DNA of 64,000 bases, taken from positions 138,696,747 to 138,760,746 of the forward strand of contig NC_081412.1 in the NCBI RefSeq assembly GCF_030272615.1. Reading direction: 5' to 3'. The translations under genes and the position numbers were made by a program. The stretch comes from Cryptomeria japonica (Eukaryota > Streptophyta > Pinopsida > Cupressales > Cupressaceae). This document shows, piece after piece, positions 44,940 to 57,005 of this stretch. Position 1 is the stretch's first letter. Every line of letters starts with the position of its first letter. The notes below the pieces were generated by a model. That model was not told where the DNA came from. It ran no database searches and saw only the letters and a list, made by a program, of their open reading frames with translations.

Positions 44940-46900
44940 GCTCTGATGCCTTGCCACGTGGCAGGATCTGATTGGTCGATGGGGTCTACTAGGTGCCACC
45001 TGGGATGACACCTTGTCACTCCGCCACATGTCTGCTTGCTCGTCGTCCACTTAAACGCCACCTCTACGCCACGTCATCACCACTGGGCACCACGTCACCG
45101 GGGCCCACTTGCTGGACAGCTGACTGGACCTACCACCTGTGCGCCACCTGGCTTTTGCCATTTCGCAGCCTCTAACATTTGTGCATCTTCAAGCTCCGAA
45201 ACCGCACAGGCCGTCAATCTGCTCTGAACTTGCTCACTCTTTAACCTTGCATTTTTACCTTGGGCTTTTCGCCATTTCACATGGCTTAACTCGTGAGCAA
45301 CTGTCCTTCGTGAAACAACGGGGACTGTCCGATCTCCCGAATAATGCATGATCTTTACCTCTTTTTGCCATTTCACAGGGTGTAACTCGCATGCATCTTC
45401 GACCCGTGAAATCATGCGCTTTGTCAGATCCTCTGCAACCTGCTCACTGGTTAAGCCGACCCTTCTCTACAAAATTCATCTATTTGCCTCTAGAAGTGTG
45501 CCTACGTGGGGTCCACCTAGTCGTCGCTCAGTCACCTCCTTTATCGCCTCGAGATCCGCACCTGCACGTGGGCCCACCTTGGGTGCCCATAGGCATCGTC
45601 TGTCAAAAGCCCAGATGGCTTTGACATATTAGATGTGTGTGTTCTTTGTTATAAACACCAAATAGACCATTTCCCAGTCAATGTGGGATAATGTCATTTT
45701 GCCTGGCACTGTGTATGCTAGAGCTTTTTTTGAGAGTTTAATGGCAATTTTGGACATTTGCATGAAGTTTGATGGCCTTCTTCTCCAATCTCCACGCTAT
45801 GCATCTTATGTTTCTACATTCCCCAGACATCGCATGGGTTGCATTTGAAAACTTCTAATCCCTTTCCAAGCACCACGCAGGAGAAGGAAGAGATTGTTGT
45901 TCACGTTTGGTTCTTCACATGGGGGGAGCAGTATGCACCATCTGCTTGGATTTAAAAACTAATGCTACTATTGCAATCACAGTACATATGCTGAGTCCTC
46001 TTACTGCTACCAAAGGCTACACGTGGGGAGGAGGGAGCTACTGCAGTATTGTGTGCTTCATTTGTTTCCCTTTCTGCAACCCCTTTGCATATCACGTTGC
46101 AACAGGGAAGGAGGAAGGAGGTTTGGAATGAAAACCATATGCATTTCAATTGGAAGCCTTTTACCTTTTTCCCACCATTCACCAGCAACTACCCTCCACA
46201 TGCTTTGTCACATAAGGTTTAAAGTTAATCCTTCCTTTGCAACATTCAATCCCCTTTTCAAAATGCTTTACACAATCAGATTTCACGCATAGGGGTGGAG
46301 ACTGGGCTCTTTGCTACCATGGCAATTACATTTGTTGTTAATAAATCATCACTAGCCTCCAAACAGCCACGCAGAGGGAAAGAATACTAGCAGATGTTGG
46401 CATTAGCTGAGAGTTTTCAACATTCTATTCACAGGGTATTGGCTTTACACCCAACATTGCATTAACTTGAAAGATTTAATCCATTGTTGTCACTTCCAAT
46501 TGCTACGTGGGTGGAAGGAAGACTTTATTGCTTCAAACTGCCATTTGCTACATTGAAATTCACCTTCTAGCTCACGGTATGGGGGAGAAATTGGACCTGC
46601 AGCTGCTAATTTGCACTTGCTTGAACATGAAAACCTCGTATGTGACCATGCCAAAAGATTTGCTTGGAAGCTTAAACACTTCCTAAACTCCACGCACATT
46701 GCATTTGGTGCAGTCTGAAAACCCCCACACCGAGGAAGGAATGGGTGTTGGCTGGGCTTCACACTTGCCAAAAGAATTTGTTTAAAATTTGTTTAAAAAC
46801 CTTTCCACCATTTCACTCCACGCAGGGAGGATTTGGCTTCATGCAGCTGCTTAATGTTTCATGTCAATCTCTATTACTGAGGGAGCATTTGACATTACAT
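44940..46900. repeat. GC-rich block and diverged short repeats inside E8
   Basis: 44940-45610 is rich in GCCACC/CACGTC words and repeats the phrase TTTTGCCATTTCRCAG...TGCATCTTC (about 45154, 45263 and 45363). From about 45790 to 46830 a motif like CCACGCAGGGAGGAAG recurs at about 45793, 45872, 46018, 46363, 46503, 46687 and 46820, with otherwise diverged spacers. Such subrepeats are common in the U3 part of long LTRs. No protein-coding function is seen. Confidence 0.5.
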
Positions 46901-47161
46901 TTGTCAATTTGAATTTTCCATTTGCTTAAGCTGCTGAAAGTCTTCTAGCTACTGCAATTTGCTTGGTTTGACATTGAAAATCTAAGCACTAGCTTGCCAA
47001 TGCACATTATAAGAAGTACCTAGCTTAATAAAACCAAACATTTATGCCTCCAACTGAAAATAGCTTACACATTAGTACTTCAGCTATATGCCCATATAAT
47101 GAAACGAAATCATCTCATAATAAACCAATTTGCTAACGAAATCAATCCATGAGCATGAGCC

Positions 47162-47187
47162 AAGTCGGGCCCCAAAGTGGGTCCGAC
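47162..47187. repeat. GC-rich stem-loop in E8
   Basis: GTCGGGCCC pairs with GGGTCCGAC (one mismatch) around CAAAGT, followed by an A-run (CTAAAAAAAATTTC). It looks like a hairpin with A/T tail; on the minus strand the order is T-run then hairpin. No clear role. Confidence 0.45.
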
Positions 47188-48371
47188 TAAAAAAAATTTC
47201 ATTTTCATACAACTGGCCTCTGAAATATCTCACGGATATCAAACACACCTCTGGAAACAATCGACATTATTTTTGGATCATTAAACTGGGTTTTGCGACT
47301 TTTAGGCAATTACGCCACTTTTTCACATTTAATCACGAAGATATAATTTTCAAACCTATCAAAACACCTTTCTGGATCTCGCCATCTGACAAGCGTGTAC
47401 TCTGATATACAAGGATGAACTCTACCAAACTATTTCTCAAGATGTGTCCCGAGCGAAGAGATATTAATTGGCAAAAATGCCCAACTGGCTTTGTCGACAC
47501 TGTGGACCTGATGAAGTCAATGTTTTGGCAACACATGATGCCTTTCTTAAAAAGATCAAACGACCTCCATAGGCCCTCAAATTTGAAACATAGGTACATT
47601 GAAGTACATATTAAAACTTGGAAATATCAGTTCGATCACAAGATTGACAGGATGCAAATGGCGCGCTCACAAAAATGGCTACATTAACTGATACAACACT
47701 GAAGGTGCAGAAGACTGAAAATGATGGCTAAATGAACCCTTTTGAAAACCGACTAAACGGATTGGTAGGAGCCTGAAACTGGAAACATATCTCATCATTT
47801 ATATCAGTATTAAACCAGAACAAACATTATGATGTGACTCTTACTGAGGCAACTTTTACACTTATGCGAAACAGGTCTCCGACTAGCTGTCGAAACAGGG
47901 ACTTGCCAAAACATAGAAACTGCAAATGGATTTGACTTAGTAAACTAGGCAAATGGATTCGTTATGACTTGAAATTTTGCAAAATGACTCAGATTTATGC
48001 ATAGAATTGAATCCACTTTTAATTTCACCATGAGGATCAACAAGGCAAAAGATATAATTGCTCAAAGTAGGCTACTCCATAAAATCTGCATTTGTGCCTA
48101 AAACGCACTTTCAGCTCACCCCTCGAAATGTGTACCTGGTAGACTTCTCCAAACTAAATTATGAAAGTTTCACATCACCATATAGGCCAAATTAAAGGTG
48201 TAGGACATGAATCCCGAGCCTTACCCTCTGAAAATCAATAGGCTCCATTTTGCCCTCTCACAAACTAGGCCATTCAAACTGACTCATTTAGGTACTTTTC
48301 TGACATGCAGAGCAAAATTTTAGAAATGGGCCTAAAAAATTGACTCAAATTTAATGAGTCCCAACACAATC

Positions 48372-48776
48372 ATCATGGTTCTAGTAGCTTCGTGAATTGT
48401 TCTATTCTTCCTCTCCACAACACCATTTTGCTGAGGGGTTCTAGGTGCAGATAACTATCTCTTCACTCCATGCTCTTCACAATCAGATCTCTGACACTTT
48501 ATCTTTAATCCTATCTCAGCCTCAACCATAGATTTGAAAATCTTGAACTTCTCCAAGGCTTCAGAATTCTCCCTTAAGAAAGTAACCCATATCATCTTTG
48601 AATAGTCATCAATCAGCAACATGAAATACCTGTCTCCCTGTAAGATTCTCACTCTAGAAGGACTACACAGATCAGTATGCACAAGATCCAATAATCCATT
48701 AGAACAATATTGTTTTCTTTTAAAAGTAACTCTTGTTTTCTTCCCTAACTAACATTCCTTGCATACCGGATTAGTA
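48372..48776 (-). pseudogene. E4 copia integrase core segment
   Basis: The minus strand reads KECQLGKKTRVTFK, DLVHTDLCSPSRVRILQGDRYF, IDDYSKMIWVTFL and, after a small decay, TPQQNGVVERKNRTI near 48400-48440. This is the integrase catalytic core; the first and second Asp are present, and the third-residue region is damaged (SDCEEHG). It joins 55414 across E5 and 43754 across E8. Confidence 0.85.
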
Positions 48777-48781
48777 GGCTT

Positions 48782-49848
48782 TGTTGGTATTTTGGTATGG
48801 TTTTGTCATTGATGTCAACACCTACTAAACACTTATCAACTTCAGCACTTTGGAGAATCAACAACATTCACCGGAAAGCAAGTGACTCATGCACAATCAC
48901 CGGTATCTGGTACACCAACATGATATAATGATCACTGGCACTTGGAATGATATGGAGAACACATGGTTATGTCAAAGACATCGTGTGGACACTTTGTCTT
49001 GGAGTTTTGTTTATTGAGATATTCATATTTGCATATTTGTTGTTACTGGCAAATAGGTCCAGGGTTACATAGGAAGGTTTATCTTTCCAGATCAGCATGG
49101 CAGACTATGGAGATGATTAATTATTATTGTAGATGCATTAAGCTAACATGTTGAATCAGTTATTGCATCAGATATTGTATTGTTTGTAAAATGTTTTTAT
49201 TGTAAGATCTTGTAGAGCCGACCTACTAAAATTGGTCTTAGGTTATGGTATAAATGTAAGATCTTATTTGTAAGATCAAATGTGGAATGCGAAAAAGGAT
49301 TGTGTGAAGGTATATGCGAGAATAAGCAGAGCTATACACACAGACATCATTTGAAGATTGAAGAAGGGTTTTTGTGAAGACAATCAGAACTACACCAGTA
49401 CTGAATCCAGCATATGAAGATGCTATTTTGTGCAGTACATTCTTATTGGATTTAACCATCCAACTATAGTCAGTGTGACTCCCATTTTGTGATTGAGCAG
49501 TGAGCTCAAGGCGCTTGGCCTTTCTGCATGTGCAGACCCCATTTATGTACACTTACTATCTGTAGTAGTATCATCTGATTGTGGGTAAGGTTTCCCACTG
49601 TGGTTTTTCCCCTTACAGGGTTTCCACGTACAAATATTTGTGTTATGTGTTGTGGATGACTTTGTGTTTATGTTTCATGCACTAATCCTTACCGGTATAG
49701 AGATTAATTGTTAAAACTATCTACTGGCATATTAAACTGGTTTACCAGTATTAAGCATTAAGTTGGTTAAGTTGTTTTTAGTTTGAATTTATTTGACAAC
49801 TAATTCACCCCCCCCCCCCCCCCCCCCTCTCAGTTGGTTGAGGGGATC
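48782..49848 (+). repeat. E5 5' LTR, 3' edge deleted
   Basis: Starts TGTTGGTATTTTGGTATGG. It follows the 3' LTR closely until a 20-base C-run (49808-49827) and CTCTCAGTTG, then passes into TTGAGGGGATCC and the gag ATG at 49851. The last ~20 LTR bases (CCTCCGGGACCTAACA in the other LTR) and the primer site are absent. Confidence 0.85.
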
Positions 49849-49850
49849 CA

Positions 49851-52800
49851 ATGTCTACTAACTATTTCAAGAAGGACAGTCCTAAACTTGATGGAACCAA
49901 CTATGGCATATGGAAGATAAGAATGGAGACACATCTAAATTACACTGGGAAGGACATCTGGGATGTTACAAAGAATGGTTATACTGCTGATGTACAAGGT
50001 TAGCCTAGTCCAGCTAACTTGACTAAAGATGAGGAAAATGATTGCAAAGCAAGAGAAACACTTTTGAGCGCATTATCAGATCAACAAATCATGGGACTAT
50101 CAGATAGGTCTACTGCTAAAGCTATTTGGGATCATTTGGAAACACTGAATGAAGGAGATTCCATCGTCAAAATTGCAAAACTTGAAAGCTTCCAGGTCAG
50201 GTATGAACATCTGAAAATGGAAGAAGATGAAAGGAAAAAAGAGTAAATGAGATTGTTTTGGGTATTAAATATTGTGGAGGAACTTTAAGTCAAGATGAAA
50301 TTGTTTCAAAATTTTTAAGAGGATTTCCACCGGCATATAAAATGAAAGTCACCGCTATAAATGAGTTAAGTACAATGCTTAATACATCAGTTACTAGGGA
50401 TACATTGATAGGGAAACTTTTAGCTTTTGAATTGAAGAATTTGGTCCTGTTGCTACTATAAAGACAGATTTGGCCTTTAAAGCATCAACATCATCTACTC
50501 CATCATTTGAAAAATCTGATTGGAAAGCCTTTTATGCAAGAGAACTTGAAGAAAGAAGGAAAGAAAATGAAGAACTTGAAGAACTTGAAGCACTATTTGC
50601 AAGGAAAATGCCTAAAGGTCCAGTTGGAAGTAAGTATGAAGGTAAAGCACCCTTTAAATGTTTTAACTGCAATAAGATTGGTCATATGGCTTTGAGATGC
50701 CCTGATAGACATGCCAGACTAAGAGAAGAAGCTAGAAGAATATACAAGCCTAACCCTGAATATCAGAGATATAGATTTAAGAAGAATAAAGACAAATCTT
50801 GTTACATTGCTGATGAAGGTGTGATTGATGATTCTGATGAGGATCCAGCAGACAATGGATGGGTTTTTGTTGCTATAACAGAAGATCAACTGGCACCTAC
50901 TGCTCAACCGGTAGTACAGGCCTTGGCAGCTAAAGTTGAAGTAAAGGATGAATGGATCATTGATTCAGGATGCTCACATCATATGACAAGAGACAAAGGT
51001 AAATTCTTGAACTTTCAAGAATACAATGGAGGCTTAGTGAGATTTGGAGATGACAAAGCTTGCTCAGTCAAAGGTAAGGGTACAATATCTCTTGATGGTA
51101 AGCATAACACTGACAATGTCTACTATGTTGAAGGATTAAAGCATAATCTTTTGAGTGTTGGTCAATTAGTTGAGAAAGGATTTCAGTTACAATTTAAAAA
51201 TGGAAAATGCAAAATCATGAACATAACTGGTTTGGAAATTGCAACCGGTAATCAGACTAGAGGTAATATCTTTCATTTGAATAACAGTGAAAAGACATGC
51301 TTGATTGCACATATAGATGAAAGTTGGTTATGGCATAAGAGACTCTGTCATGTAAACTTTGATTGCATGGTGAAAATCAGTACTACTAAGGCAGTTAGAG
51401 ATTTACCTAAAATTGTCAAACCTCATAATATAGTATGTAAGGAATGCCAATTTGGGAAACAAGCTAGAGCTAGTTTCAAAAGCATTCCAAAAAAATCAAA
51501 TAATGCTCTTGATTTGATTCACACTGATTTATGTGGTCCAGCTAGAACTAAAAGCTTACAAGGTGATAGATATTTCATGCTAATCATTGATGATTACTCT
51601 AGAATGTGTTGGGTTACTTTTCTTAGAGAAAAATCAGAAGCACTTGGAAAGTTTAAACTATTCAAAGAAATGGTTGAAAATGAAATTGGTAAGAAAATCA
51701 AATGTCTAAGATCAAATCAAGGAGGAGAATTTACATCTAAAGAATATAATACATTCTATGAAGTGAATGGAATCAAAAGACAACTATCAGCACCTCAGAC
51801 ACCACAGAAGAATGGAGTTGTTGAAAGGAAAAACAAAACTATCTTGGATGCTACCACATGCATATTGGAGAGAAGAAGTCAGTACAACCGTCTTTACATT
51901 CAACAAAGTTCACATCAAAGGTGAAATCAGTAAGACCCCTCATGAACTATGGTTTGGTAATACTCCTACTCTTAAGTACTTCAAAAGTTTTGGAAGTAAA
52001 TGTTATATCAGAAGAGATGAGTACATTGGCGAATTAGATCCTAGAAGTGATGAAGGAATATTTCTTGGTTATTCATCTAAGAGCAAGGCATATAGATGCT
52101 TTAACAAAAGATTGCAGAAAATTGTTGAAAGTACAAATGTAAAGATTGATGAACAATTCAGAGGAACTTCAAGGTATATAGACTCTCAACTGACAACATA
52201 AATTTTGGCAAATGAACCTACTCTAAATCCACCGATACAGAATGAAGATCCAGTTACCCTGGTATCATCTAAGGATTCCATAGTAATTGAGGAACAACAA
52301 CAAACAAAGACACCCCGGTATGTAAGACTGAATCATTCTGAAGATCAGATAATTGGAAACAAGTTTAAAGGAGTTATGACAAGAGGAATATTGGCAAATG
52401 AAGAGGTATGTCTTATTTCTCAAATTGAACCATCATCTGTTAATGAGGCATGTGAAGATAAATTTTGGATTAAAGCTATGGAAGAAGAATTAGAACAAAT
52501 TGAGAAAAACAACACCTGGACATTAGTTCCCCAGCCTAAAGATAAAAATGTAATTGGAACCAAATGGGTATTCATAAACAAACTTAATGAAGATGGTAAG
52601 GTTATCAGAAATAAAGAAAGACTAGTGTGTAAAGGATATTCTCAAAAGGAAGGAGTTGATTACAATGAAACCTTTACATCGGTAGCTAGAATTGAGGTAG
52701 TCAGATTATTTTTGGCTTTTGCAGCACACATGAACTACAAAGTTTATCAAATGGATATTAAATGTGCATTTTTTAATGGAGACCTTGAAGAGGAAGTCTA

Positions 52801-53962
52801 CATTGAACAACCTAATGGATTTTCTTTGACAGATGACAATGATATGGTTTGCAGGTTAAGAAAAGCTCTGTATGGATTAAAACAAGCTCCAAGAGCTTGG
52901 TATGCAAGATTGGATAAGTATCTTTTGAAGATTGGTTCTACTAAAGGAAATGCAGACAACAATTTATATTATAAAGTAACTAATGATGACATCTTGATTA
53001 TAGAAGTATTTGTTTATGATATAATCTTTGGAGGAGAAGATGGATTATGTAAAGAATTTTCTATTAAAATGCAGCAAGAATTTGAAATGTCTATGATTGG
53101 AGAAATAAAATTCTTTTTAGGATTGCAGATCTCACAGACTGATAAAGGTATAGTCTTGAGTCAATTCAAATACTTAAAAGAGTTACTAAAGAAATTTGGG
53201 ATGGAGAACTCTAAATCGGTAAGCACACCTATGACAACAAATGACAAATTATCACAAAGGGATGAATCTACACTTGTTAATCCGATTAGATACAAATCTA
53301 TGATAGGAGGTTTACTGTATTTAACACAAACCAGACCTAATATTATGAATGCAGTATGTATTGTTTCAAGATTTCAAAGTAATCCTAGAGAAAATCATGA
53401 ATCAGTAGTAAAAAGGATTCTCCGGTACTTACAAGGCACTATAAATCTTAGATTATGGTATCCTAGAGATGAAAACTTTGAATTATGTGCATACACAGAT
53501 GCAAATTAGGCAGGAGATTTGGATGATAGAAAAAGCAGCACCGGCGGAGCATTCTTTTTTTTAAACAAATTAGTCTCTTGGTTGAGTAAGAAACAAAGTT
53601 GTACATCTTTATCAACAACAGAATCAGAATATGTTGTAGCAGCAACTAACTGTACACAAGTACTATGGCTTAAGCAAATGTTGAAAGACATAAAGGTAAA
53701 ATGCAAGGAACCTATTACTATCTATTGTGACAACACTGCAGCAATTGATATATCTAAAATCCCGGTATTACATTCTAAAACCAAACATGTTTCTATCAAA
53801 CTAAATTTTCTAAGGGAAAATGTTGAAGCAAAGGAAATAAAACTAGTTTATGTGAATACTAAAGAATAGATTGCAGATATTTTCACTAAACCTTTGCCTA
53901 AGGAGACTTTTAAATATCTCAGAGATCAACTTGGAGTCATACCACCACTGGTAGAGACTTAG
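49851..53962 (+). pseudogene. E5 copia gag-pol polyprotein, inactivated
   Basis: From ATG 49851: gag (FKKDSPKLDGTNYGIWKIRM), zinc knuckle CFNCNKIGHMALRC (about 50658-50700), protease IIDSGCSHHM (about 50957), GAG-pre-integrase LWHKRLCHVNFDC (about 51328), integrase (HTDLCGPARTKS, IDDYSRMCW, QGGEFTSKEY), RT with LYGLKQAPRAWYARLDKY (about 52870-52920), RNase H (DDRKSSTGGAF, STTESEYV) and a C-terminus ending at 53962. Breaks: TAG at 50002, frameshifts near 50238, 50434 and 51853 (the last also removes about ten integrase residues), and stops at 52200, 53507 and 53867. The RT catalytic motif reads FVYD (53009-53020), whereas E4 has FVDD. Confidence 0.9.
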
Positions 53963-54350
53963 ATAGTTGATGATTGTCATCAATCGACAGAATTAACAGA
54001 GAAATATTTCATTCCGGTCTTTGATGGGAAGCTACTTCTCAAGGGGAGTAGTTGGTATACTAAATTGATTGGTATTTTGTATATGAACTTGGTTTTTATT
54101 GTAACTTTGACATTTGATGTCAAAGGGGGAGAGATTAGTATGGAAAAACTTTGAAAAACACAAGGAAAACACATGTTGCTCCCAGGGGGAGAAATTGTTT
54201 TTTGGGACAAATCATTACTCTCTATATCTGTATTTTGATTTCTGGTTATGATCTTTTTAAAGATTGTTGGTTTTTGGTATTTGATATTTTTGTTTTGGCA
54301 CTTTGATGGTTTTTCCATCTTGTGTTGCCATCAATGCCAAAGGGGGAGAT
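53963..54350 (+). other. E5 3' untranslated region and polypurine tract
   Basis: Non-coding. Several AAGGGGGAG-type purine tracts (54037, 54123, 54186, 54340); the last, CAAAGGGGGAGAT (54338-54350), directly precedes the 3' LTR and is the working polypurine tract. Confidence 0.8.
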
Positions 54351-55408
54351 TGTTGGTATTTTGGTATGGTTTTGTCATTGATGTCAACACCTACTAAACA
54401 CTTATCAACTCTTGCACTTCAGAGAATCAACAACATTCACCGGCAAGCAAGTGACTCATGCACAGTCACCGGTATCTAGTACACCGGCATGATATAATGA
54501 TCACCGACACTTGGAATGATATGGAGAACACATGGTTATGTCAAAGACATCATGTGGACACTTTGTCTTGGAGTTTTGTTTATTGATATATTCATATTTG
54601 CATATTTGTTGTACCGACAAATAGGTCCAGGGTTACATCGATAGGTTTATCTCTCCAAATCAGCATGACACGCTATGAAGATGATTAATTATTATTCTAA
54701 ATGCATTAAGCCAACATGTTGAATCAGTTATTGCATCAGATATTGTATTGTTTGTAAAATGTTTTTATTGTAATATCTTGTAGAGCTGACCTACTAAAAT
54801 TGGTCTTAGGTTATGGTATAAATGTAAGATCTTATTTGTAAGATCAAATGTGGAATGCGAAAAAGGATTGTGTGAAGGTATATGCGAGAATAAGCAGAGC
54901 TATACATGCAGCCATCATTTGAAGATTGAAGAAGGGTTTTTGTGAAGACAATTAGAACTACACTGGTACTGAATCCAACATATGAAGATGCTATTTTGTG
55001 TAGTACATTCTTATTGGATTTAACCATCCAACTATAGTCAGTGTGACTCCCATCTTGTGATTGAGCAATGAGCTCTAAGCGCTTGGCCTTTCTGCATGTG
55101 CCGACCCCATTTATGTACACTTACTATCTGTAGTAGTATCATCTGATTGTAGGTAAGGTTTCCCACCACGGGTTTTCCCCTTACAGGGTTTCCACGTACA
55201 AATATTGGTGTTATGTGTTGTGGATGACTTTGTGTTTATGTTTCATGCACTAATCCTTACCGGTATAGCAATTAACTGTTAAAACTGTCTACCAGCATAT
55301 TAAACTAGTTTACCAGTATTAAGCATTAAGTTGGTTAAGTTGTTTTTGGTTTGAAATTATTTGACAACTAATTCACCCCCCCCTCTCAGTTGCCTCCGGG
55401 ACCTAACA
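54351..55408 (+). repeat. E5 3' LTR
   Basis: 1058 bp, TGTTGGTATTTTGG to GGGACCTAACA. The C-run here is 8 bases, against 20 in the 5' LTR. It is followed by the target duplication AGCTT. Confidence 0.93.
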
Positions 55409-55413
55409 AGCTT

Positions 55414-56950
55414 TACCAACTTAGGAATATCTCTCACTTCTTGAGTAGAACTAATCTTAACCATGCAATCAAAATTCACATGACACATCCTTCTATGCCA
55501 TAACCAACTTTCATCAATTTGAGTAATCAAACAACTGTTACCACCAACATTCAAGTGAAAGATAATACCTTTAGTCTTTGTCTCTAATGCAATCTTAATT
55601 TTGAAACCACTTAAGATTCTACATTTGCCATTCTTTAATTGTGAATCATATCCCTTGTTAACCATCTGTCCAACACTTAAAAGATTATGCTTTATACCTT
55701 CTACGTACAAGACATCATCAGTATTGTGCTTACCATCAAGAGAAATGGAACCTCTGCCATGGATTATACCATTTTTGTCATCATCAAATCTTACTACACC
55801 ACCATCATACTTTTCCATACTCACAAAATTACTATTATCACCTGTCATATGATGAGAGAAACCACTATCAATAACCCATTCATCTTTCTCTTCAACTTTA
55901 GTAGCCAAAGCTTTCTCCTCATTAATGCAACTAGTAGAATCAATAGGCACAGGATCATCTTCCTTGATAGCAATAAATACCCATTCATCACCTGAATTTC
56001 CTTTCTCAAATTCATTGTCTGTCACACCTTCATCAGCAACATAGCAATACTTTTTCTAATATTTAAGCTTGTAGGTCTTCTTAGGGACTCTTTCTAGACA
56101 CCTTGAAGCAAAATGTCCTATCTTAATACATGAAAACCATTTAAGAGGTAACATTCCTTCATACTTATCGACTCCTTTAGGCAATCTCCAAGCAATAAAC
56201 ACTTCAAGCTCTTCCAGCTCTTTCTCTTCTTCTTCCATCTCCTTCATCTCCTTCTCATATTTGGATACCCTTCTTGAAGAACTTTCTCCCGAATCATATC
56301 TCTGCTTCCCAGAAACAATAGCTCTGAATGCAAATTCAGTTTTAGGAAGTGAGTTGCCAAACTCACTAAACTCAAAGGCAATAAGCTTTCCAATCAACAT
56401 GTCTCTAGTCACATTAGTCACGGTCTGGATCTCCTCAATAGCAGTAGCCTTGTGCTTGTAAGAAGGAGGAAAGGATCTCAACAATTTAGCAACAATCTTT
56501 GATTCTTCAAATAATTCACTAACACATCTGATTATTGCACACAAGCTCATTCACTTTCTACATAAAAGAAGTAATGTTCTCATCTTTGCCCATCTTCAAC
56601 AACTCGTATTTTCCCTTCAATCTTTACAACTTAAAAAACTTCACATGACTGTCACCTTCATATAAAGTTTCCAACTTCTTTGAGATCTCATGAGCAGTCT
56701 GCAAATCCATCACATTTGTCATTTCAAAATTAGTCAAGGCACTCAACAATGCTTCCTTCACCCTGATATTGTATTCATCTTCCTTAATCTCATCCAAAGT
56801 TGTAGGACCATTTGGAGGAATGTTATACACATTTTTAATAATCTTCTAGTAATCTTCACCAAGCCATCTCAAGTGACACTCCATTCGACTTTTCCAAAGA
56901 GTGTAGTTCATTCCATCAAATCTCAGACTATCCTTTTTATAAGTTGCCAT
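55414..56950 (-). pseudogene. E4 copia gag, protease and pre-integrase segment, inactivated
   Basis: ATG at 56950. Gag region (LWKSRMECHLRWLGED near the start; LRSFPPSYKHKATAIEEI, about 56470), a knuckle reading WFSCIKIGHFASRC (about 56098-56140) in which the first Cys is Trp, protease VIDSGFSHHMTGD (about 55850), and GAG-pre-integrase LWHRRMCHVNFDCMVKIS (about 55450-55500) up to the E5 insertion. Stops or frame breaks near 56846, 56624, 56550, 56054 and others. The matching downstream part is at 48776. Confidence 0.85.
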
Positions 56951-56991
56951 CCCGAATCACCTCAAGAGATCAAGCTTCTTCAGAGGAACTG

Positions 56992-57005
56992 ACTCTAATA
57001 CCAAT
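56992..57005 (-). promoter_or_regulatory. E4 primer-binding site (initiator-Met type)
   Basis: Plus strand CTCTAATACCAATT adjoining TGTTGGCAACAAGG; on the minus strand ATTGGTATTAGAG, one base off the usual copia primer site. Confidence 0.85.

Larger units (their letters stand above)
43760..48366 (-). mobile_element. E8: 4.6-kb non-coding TG...CA element, possibly a solo long LTR
   Basis: Ends are TGTTGTTCACC (43760) and GAGTCCCAACA (48366), with CAATC on both sides (43755-43759 and 48367-48371). Removing it joins E4's integrase frame (ARTMM to HIYWREVV), so both edges are firm. I find no second copy of either end inside, and no gag or pol. It is therefore either a solo LTR of unusual length or a LARD-like element whose LTRs I cannot see. 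The minus-strand end TGTTGGGACTCATTAAATTTGAGTC contains a short palindrome. The interior has a GC-rich block (44940-45610) and a zone of diverged repeats (45770-46900). Orientation is uncertain. Confidence 0.8.
48782..55408 (+). mobile_element. E5: Ty1/copia element nested in E4
   Basis: LTRs at 48782-about 49848 and 54351-55408 and a 5-bp duplication GGCTT/AGCTT (48777-48781, 55409-55413, one difference). Excision joins E4's PKLVK to PTNPVCKEC in frame. It has a full set of copia domains and a polypurine tract before the 3' LTR, but the primer-binding site is missing and the coding frame has many breaks. It is related to E2 in coding sequence. Confidence 0.93.

Noticed and set aside
44940..45610. 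CpG-island-like promoter or host gene in the GC-rich block
   Set aside because: The block lies inside E8, which has firm transposon boundaries; the frames there have no family resemblance and overlap on both strands.
43760..48366. Host gene in the 4.6-kb insertion
   Set aside because: Several 60-106-codon frames exist, but none shows a domain, and they are typical chance frames for this length.
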